DNA from: SAR324 cluster bacterium | Lineage (GTDB): Bacteria; SAR324; JACQKK01 | Direction of reading: 5' to 3' | NCBI GenBank assembly: GCA_022572825.1 | Contig: JACZVE010000093.1 | Span: 1-9,135 of the forward strand | Length of the DNA: 9,135 nucleotides | Shown here: one piece after another, positions 7,224 to 9,135 of the stretch | Layout of the letters: each line of letters opens with the position of its first letter | Numbering within the stretch: the stretch's first letter is position 1 | Notes under the pieces: generated by a model | Seen by the model: only the letters and a program-made list of their open reading frames with translations | Told to the model about the DNA's origin: nothing | The model's database searches: none | Position numbers and translations under genes: made by a program

Positions 7224-7453
7224 GGAGCGTCGGGGCGTCTGCGGTGCGCCCGAGTTTGTGCGTGCCGGCCGTGCCAAACGATGGCAGGAACGTCGGCGGC
7301 TAAACGTCCTCTTATCCGTAGACTGGATGCAGTACCGGTGCCAGGCCGCCCGGCGCGCCGCACCTGAAATCAGCCGCGGGCGCGGTTGCCCCCGTGGCCA
7401 GGGTGAACACGCGGCGCACGCGCTCGCCCACCGGGGCGCCCGGCGGCGATGGC
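7224..7453. other. Intergenic region upstream of the MlaF-like gene
   Basis: This 230-nt, GC-rich stretch separates the LOG gene stop from the MlaF-like start. No clear promoter, terminator with a T-tract, or supported small gene was recognised. An in-frame extension of the ATPase gene to TTG 7277 occupies part of it. Its length argues for a separate promoter for the ATPase-DedA pair, but none is convincing by eye. Confidence 0.4.
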
Positions 7454-8134
7454 CTATGGGCTAATGGAAGCGTCCTCCCCCTGTCGATACCTTTGCACGT
7501 GGGCGACCGCATCGGCGATATCGTCCGTGACGTGAAACAACTCCAGGTCCTCCGGGGAGATCAACGCTTCGGCGAGCATGCGCTGCTGCATCCAGGTGAC
7601 CAGCCCCCCCCAAAAAACCTTGCCCAGCAACACCACGGGGAAGGGCTTGATCTTGCGCGTCTGAATGAGCGTCAGCGTCTCGAAAAACTCGTCCAGCGTG
7701 CCGAACCCGCCGGGAAGGAGAATGAATGCGGTGGCGTATTTGACCAGCATGACCTTGCGGACGAAGAAGTAGCGGAAGCTGAGACCCCGCGTCAAAAACG
7801 GGTTGGGCTTCTGGTCGATCGGCAGCTCGATGTTGAGGCCGATGGATCGTCCTCCGCTCTCGAAAGCGCCCCTGTTGGCCGATTCCATCAATCCCGGCCC
7901 GCCGCCCGTGATGACCGTGAAGCCCGCCTCCGCCAAGGCTTCGCCCAGCTTACGGGCCATCTCGTAGTAGGGGGTACCCTCCTGGTGCTGGGCCGAGCCG
8001 TACACGGTCACAGCGGGGAGATATTGGGGGAGCACATCGAATCCTTCCACGAACTCTCCGATGATCCTGAAAAGGCGCCAGGAGTCGTGCTTTTCCAGCT
8101 GATTGATCTCGTATCGGTTCATTTGCGCATTCAT
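7454..8134 (-). CDS. LOG-family nucleotide 5'-monophosphate phosphoribohydrolase (TIGR00730-type)
   Basis: A 226-aa Rossmann-fold protein of the LOG family, long misannotated as lysine decarboxylase. Members split a nucleoside 5'-monophosphate into base and ribose 5-phosphate; some release cytokinins, others act in purine nucleotide turnover. Visible: the family opening AVTVYGSAQ (41-49), nucleotide-binding GGGPGLMESANRGA (77-90), RK at 126-127, and PGGFGTLDE (141-149) with Arg126 and Glu149 at the expected catalytic positions. The N-terminal about 40 residues (RLFRIIGEFVEGFDVLP) are typical of the longer bacterial members. Start ATG 8134 is chosen because the upstream in-frame sequence is low-complexity Arg/Ala/Pro and resembles no family extension; ATG 8122 is an alternative. 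The gene is 230 nt upstream of the MlaF-like gene on the same strand, so it may be co-transcribed, but the gap is large. Confidence 0.92.
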   Translation of the reverse strand: MNAQMNRYEINQLEKHDSWRLFRIIGEFVEGFDVLPQYLPAVTVYGSAQHQEGTPYYEMARKLGEALAEAGFTVITGGGPGLMESANRGAFESGGRSIGLNIELPIDQKPNPFLTRGLSFRYFFVRKVMLVKYATAFILLPGGFGTLDEFFETLTLIQTRKIKPFPVVLLGKVFWGGLVTWMQQRMLAEALISPEDLELFHVTDDIADAVAHVQRYRQGEDASISP

Positions 8135-8151
8135 AGCTACCCACGGCGGCG

Positions 8152-8178
8152 CCGGCGGGCTTCCTCGGAAGCCTCCGG
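8152..8178 (-). other. Leader hairpin before the LOG gene
   Basis: GGCTTCC (8158-8164) pairs with GGAAGCC (8167-8173), with outer CCGG/CCGG arms (8152-8155 and 8175-8178) closing the stem across small bulges. In the LOG mRNA it would stand about 18-44 nt before the start codon. There is no T-tract, so it is more likely a structured leader than a terminator; function unknown. Confidence 0.35.
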
Positions 8179-8303
8179 CAATGGTTCCAACATTCGGGCA
8201 CGCCCGGCCCGCTCCGTGCCACGGCGGCCGGGGCGGGCGCTCCGTAGACCCCTTACTGGCGTGGCATCGCGCCCGCTCCGCGCCCACGCCGCTATTCAAG
8301 GAT

Positions 8304-8333
8304 AGATTAATCGCAGCTAGGGTAACACGACAA
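8304..8333 (-). promoter_or_regulatory. Possible sigma-70-like promoter of the LOG gene
   Basis: On the minus strand TTGTCG (8333-8328) and TAATCT (8309-8304) match the -35 and -10 consensus at four of six positions each, with an 18-nt spacer. This is the most AT-rich spot in the gap. Transcription would start near 8297 and give a leader of about 160 nt carrying the hairpin at 8152-8178. Prediction by eye only. Confidence 0.3.
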
Positions 8334-8338
8334 TTCAA

Positions 8339-8398
8339 CGCCGGGCGCGGCAGAATCGTTCCGGATGCGAACCGTGGCCAATGGCTCAGCGCCCGGCG
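8339..8398. repeat. 10-bp perfect inverted repeat with 40-nt spacer
   Basis: CGCCGGGCGC (8339-8348) and GCGCCCGGCG (8389-8398) are exact reverse complements. The repeat lies about 57 nt past the stop of the right-edge gene and just upstream of the proposed LOG -35. It could be a rho-independent-like stem lacking a T-tract, an RNA 3'-end structure of the upstream gene, or a protein-binding pair of sites. Confidence 0.4.
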
Positions 8399-8454
8399 AC
8401 ACCATGCCCGGCTCCCGCAAGCGGCATCGTGACTACGGTGCGCCCGCTCCGCCG

Positions 8455-9135
8455 CTACCGGTTGAGCGCGAGGCGCGCCGTGCTCCAATCCTGCACGGTC
8501 CCGGGCACTCCGAACAGCAGAAATCCCTCGCGGGATTCGCCGGGTTGCAGGGTCATTTCCTCCAGCAAGCCCGTGTCGGAGGGCGGGGAGGTCGGGCCGG
8601 TCACCCGTTGCTCCAGGGGCACGCCCGACCCGGGCAGACGCAGTTGGTACAGGGGCGTCGAGCCGGAGCCTCTCCCTTCCTTGGCCGCGAGCACCAGCAA
8701 AACGACGATCAGCGCCACCGCGGCGACCGCCGCGCCCGTCCGCAGCCAGTCGATCTCCCGCAGGTGCCGCGGCAACTCCTCGCGCTGCACGGGCTGCAGG
8801 TAGACGAGCCCATCCACCTGCACCGCCAGGCGCAGCGGGGTGAACACGCGGGGTTCGTCCGCGGTATTGCGCACCCGCACATAGGCGGGCAGGAAGCCCT
8901 TGTCGAACAGCTCCCGCAGCACCCCCTCGGGAATGGTGGAGGGCTGGAAGGACAGCTCCAGCGCGTCGATGACGCCCAGGAAATCGCCGTCAAGCAGCCG
9001 CTTCAGGCTCCCCTCCAGCGGCCACTGGGCCGGGGTTAGCACCACGCCGCGCACGGCCATGCCATCCCATTGCAGCGTTTCGGCGCCCAGCGCATCCCAG
9101 TCCACCCGGTAACGCCGCACCTCGATGGACGCCCG
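8455..9135 (-). CDS. Unrecognised single-pass membrane protein (5' end uncertain, open to right edge)
   Basis: The frame ends at TAG 8455-8457 and stays open to the window edge; GTG 9120 is the first start-type codon inside, but the five codons before it are also open, so the gene may begin outside. I do not recognise the family. From GTG 9120 the protein has 221 residues: a soluble N-terminal part, with a stretch LPAYVRVRNTADEPRVFTP (78-95) and VDGLVYLQP (102-110) that looks like a beta-sandwich; a single hydrophobic segment at 128-146 (GAAVAAVALIVVLLVL); a Gly/Ser-rich linker; and a second probable beta domain with LQPGESREGFLLFGVP near the end. Arg-rich residues just before the segment suggest that the N-terminal side faces the cytoplasm, if the positive-inside rule holds. 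The next gene downstream is the LOG gene, on the same strand. Confidence 0.75.
   Translation of the reverse strand, partial: RASIEVRRYRVDWDALGAETLQWDGMAVRGVVLTPAQWPLEGSLKRLLDGDFLGVIDALELSFQPSTIPEGVLRELFDKGFLPAYVRVRNTADEPRVFTPLRLAVQVDGLVYLQPVQREELPRHLREIDWLRTGAAVAAVALIVVLLVLAAKEGRGSGSTPLYQLRLPGSGVPLEQRVTGPTSPPSDTGLLEEMTLQPGESREGFLLFGVPGTVQDWSTARLALNR

Larger units (their letters stand above)
8135..8454. other. Gene-free region upstream of the LOG gene
   Basis: This 320-base stretch lies between the stop of the right-edge membrane gene and the LOG start. It holds a 10-bp inverted repeat, a possible LOG promoter and a leader hairpin (annotated separately), plus a GGCGTGG/CCACGCC inverted repeat around 8264-8296. 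Open frames here are low-complexity and look like GC-rich noise. No RNA family was recognised. Confidence 0.5.

Noticed and set aside
6378..7367. A 329-codon plus-strand frame opposite the MlaF-like gene
   Set aside because: The minus strand carries all ABC ATPase motifs; the plus frame is His/Arg-rich noise.
7312..7512. A 66-codon minus-strand frame at the end of the LOG gene
   Set aside because: It overlaps the LOG coding sequence in another frame, has no good ribosome site and no recognisable features.
7394..8305. A 303-codon plus-strand frame opposite the LOG gene
   Set aside because: It lies over a well-supported LOG gene and shows no motif of its own.
8135..8488. N-terminal extension of the LOG protein by 118 residues
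   Set aside because: The extension is Arg/Ala/Pro-rich, resembles no known LOG extension, overlaps the end of the right-hand membrane gene, and ATG 8134 gives the usual family length.

Overview
This is a GC-rich bacterial chromosome segment. The gene families (Mrp/ApbC, an MlaF-type ABC ATPase, DedA, a periplasmic cupin and a LOG-type nucleosidase) suggest a Gram-negative member of the Pseudomonadota, perhaps Gamma- or Betaproteobacteria; the sequence alone does not settle the lineage. No rRNA, tRNA, CRISPR array or transposase gene was seen. Most of the window reads as ordinary chromosome with one lower-GC gene inserted.

Layout, left to right. (1) Positions 1-1248, minus strand: the N-terminal 416 codons of an NFACT/RqcH-family protein running off the left edge. 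It is a divergent short form, apparently without the helix-hairpin-helix segment and without the Asp-Arg pair of canonical RqcH/Rqc2. (2) 1249-1377: a divergent intergenic region with a 16-bp perfect palindrome and a second imperfect hairpin. (3) 1378-2484, plus: the Mrp/ApbC-type Fe-S carrier P-loop ATPase with a degenerate N-terminal DUF59-like domain and a Pro/Ala-rich linker. (4) 2576-3001, plus: a small, AT-richer membrane protein of unknown function with about three transmembrane segments, probably acquired horizontally. (5) 3108-4883, plus: a cytoplasmic gamma-glutamyltranspeptidase-like Ntn hydrolase. (6) 5003-5422, minus: a secreted small cupin, convergent with the hydrolase and followed by an intrinsic terminator. 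(7) 5423-5748: non-coding, with a cluster of degenerate REP-like repeats of the CTTCGACAAGCTCAG type. (8) 5749-7223, minus: an MlaF-like ABC ATPase overlapping by 4 nt a DedA membrane protein that starts at TTG. (9) 7454-8134, minus: a LOG-family nucleotide phosphoribohydrolase. (10) 8135-8454: non-coding, with a possible promoter and inverted repeats. (11) 8455-9135, minus: an unrecognised single-pass membrane protein whose start may lie beyond the right edge.

The clearest functional link is the translationally coupled MlaF-like ATPase and DedA pair, which suggests envelope lipid handling; no MlaE permease, MlaD or MlaC gene is in the window. The other genes look like neighbours without an obvious shared pathway. 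The most unusual items are the reduced NFACT protein, the lower-GC membrane gene, and three enzyme-family proteins (hydrolase, cupin, Mrp N-domain) in which family-typical functional residues appear changed.
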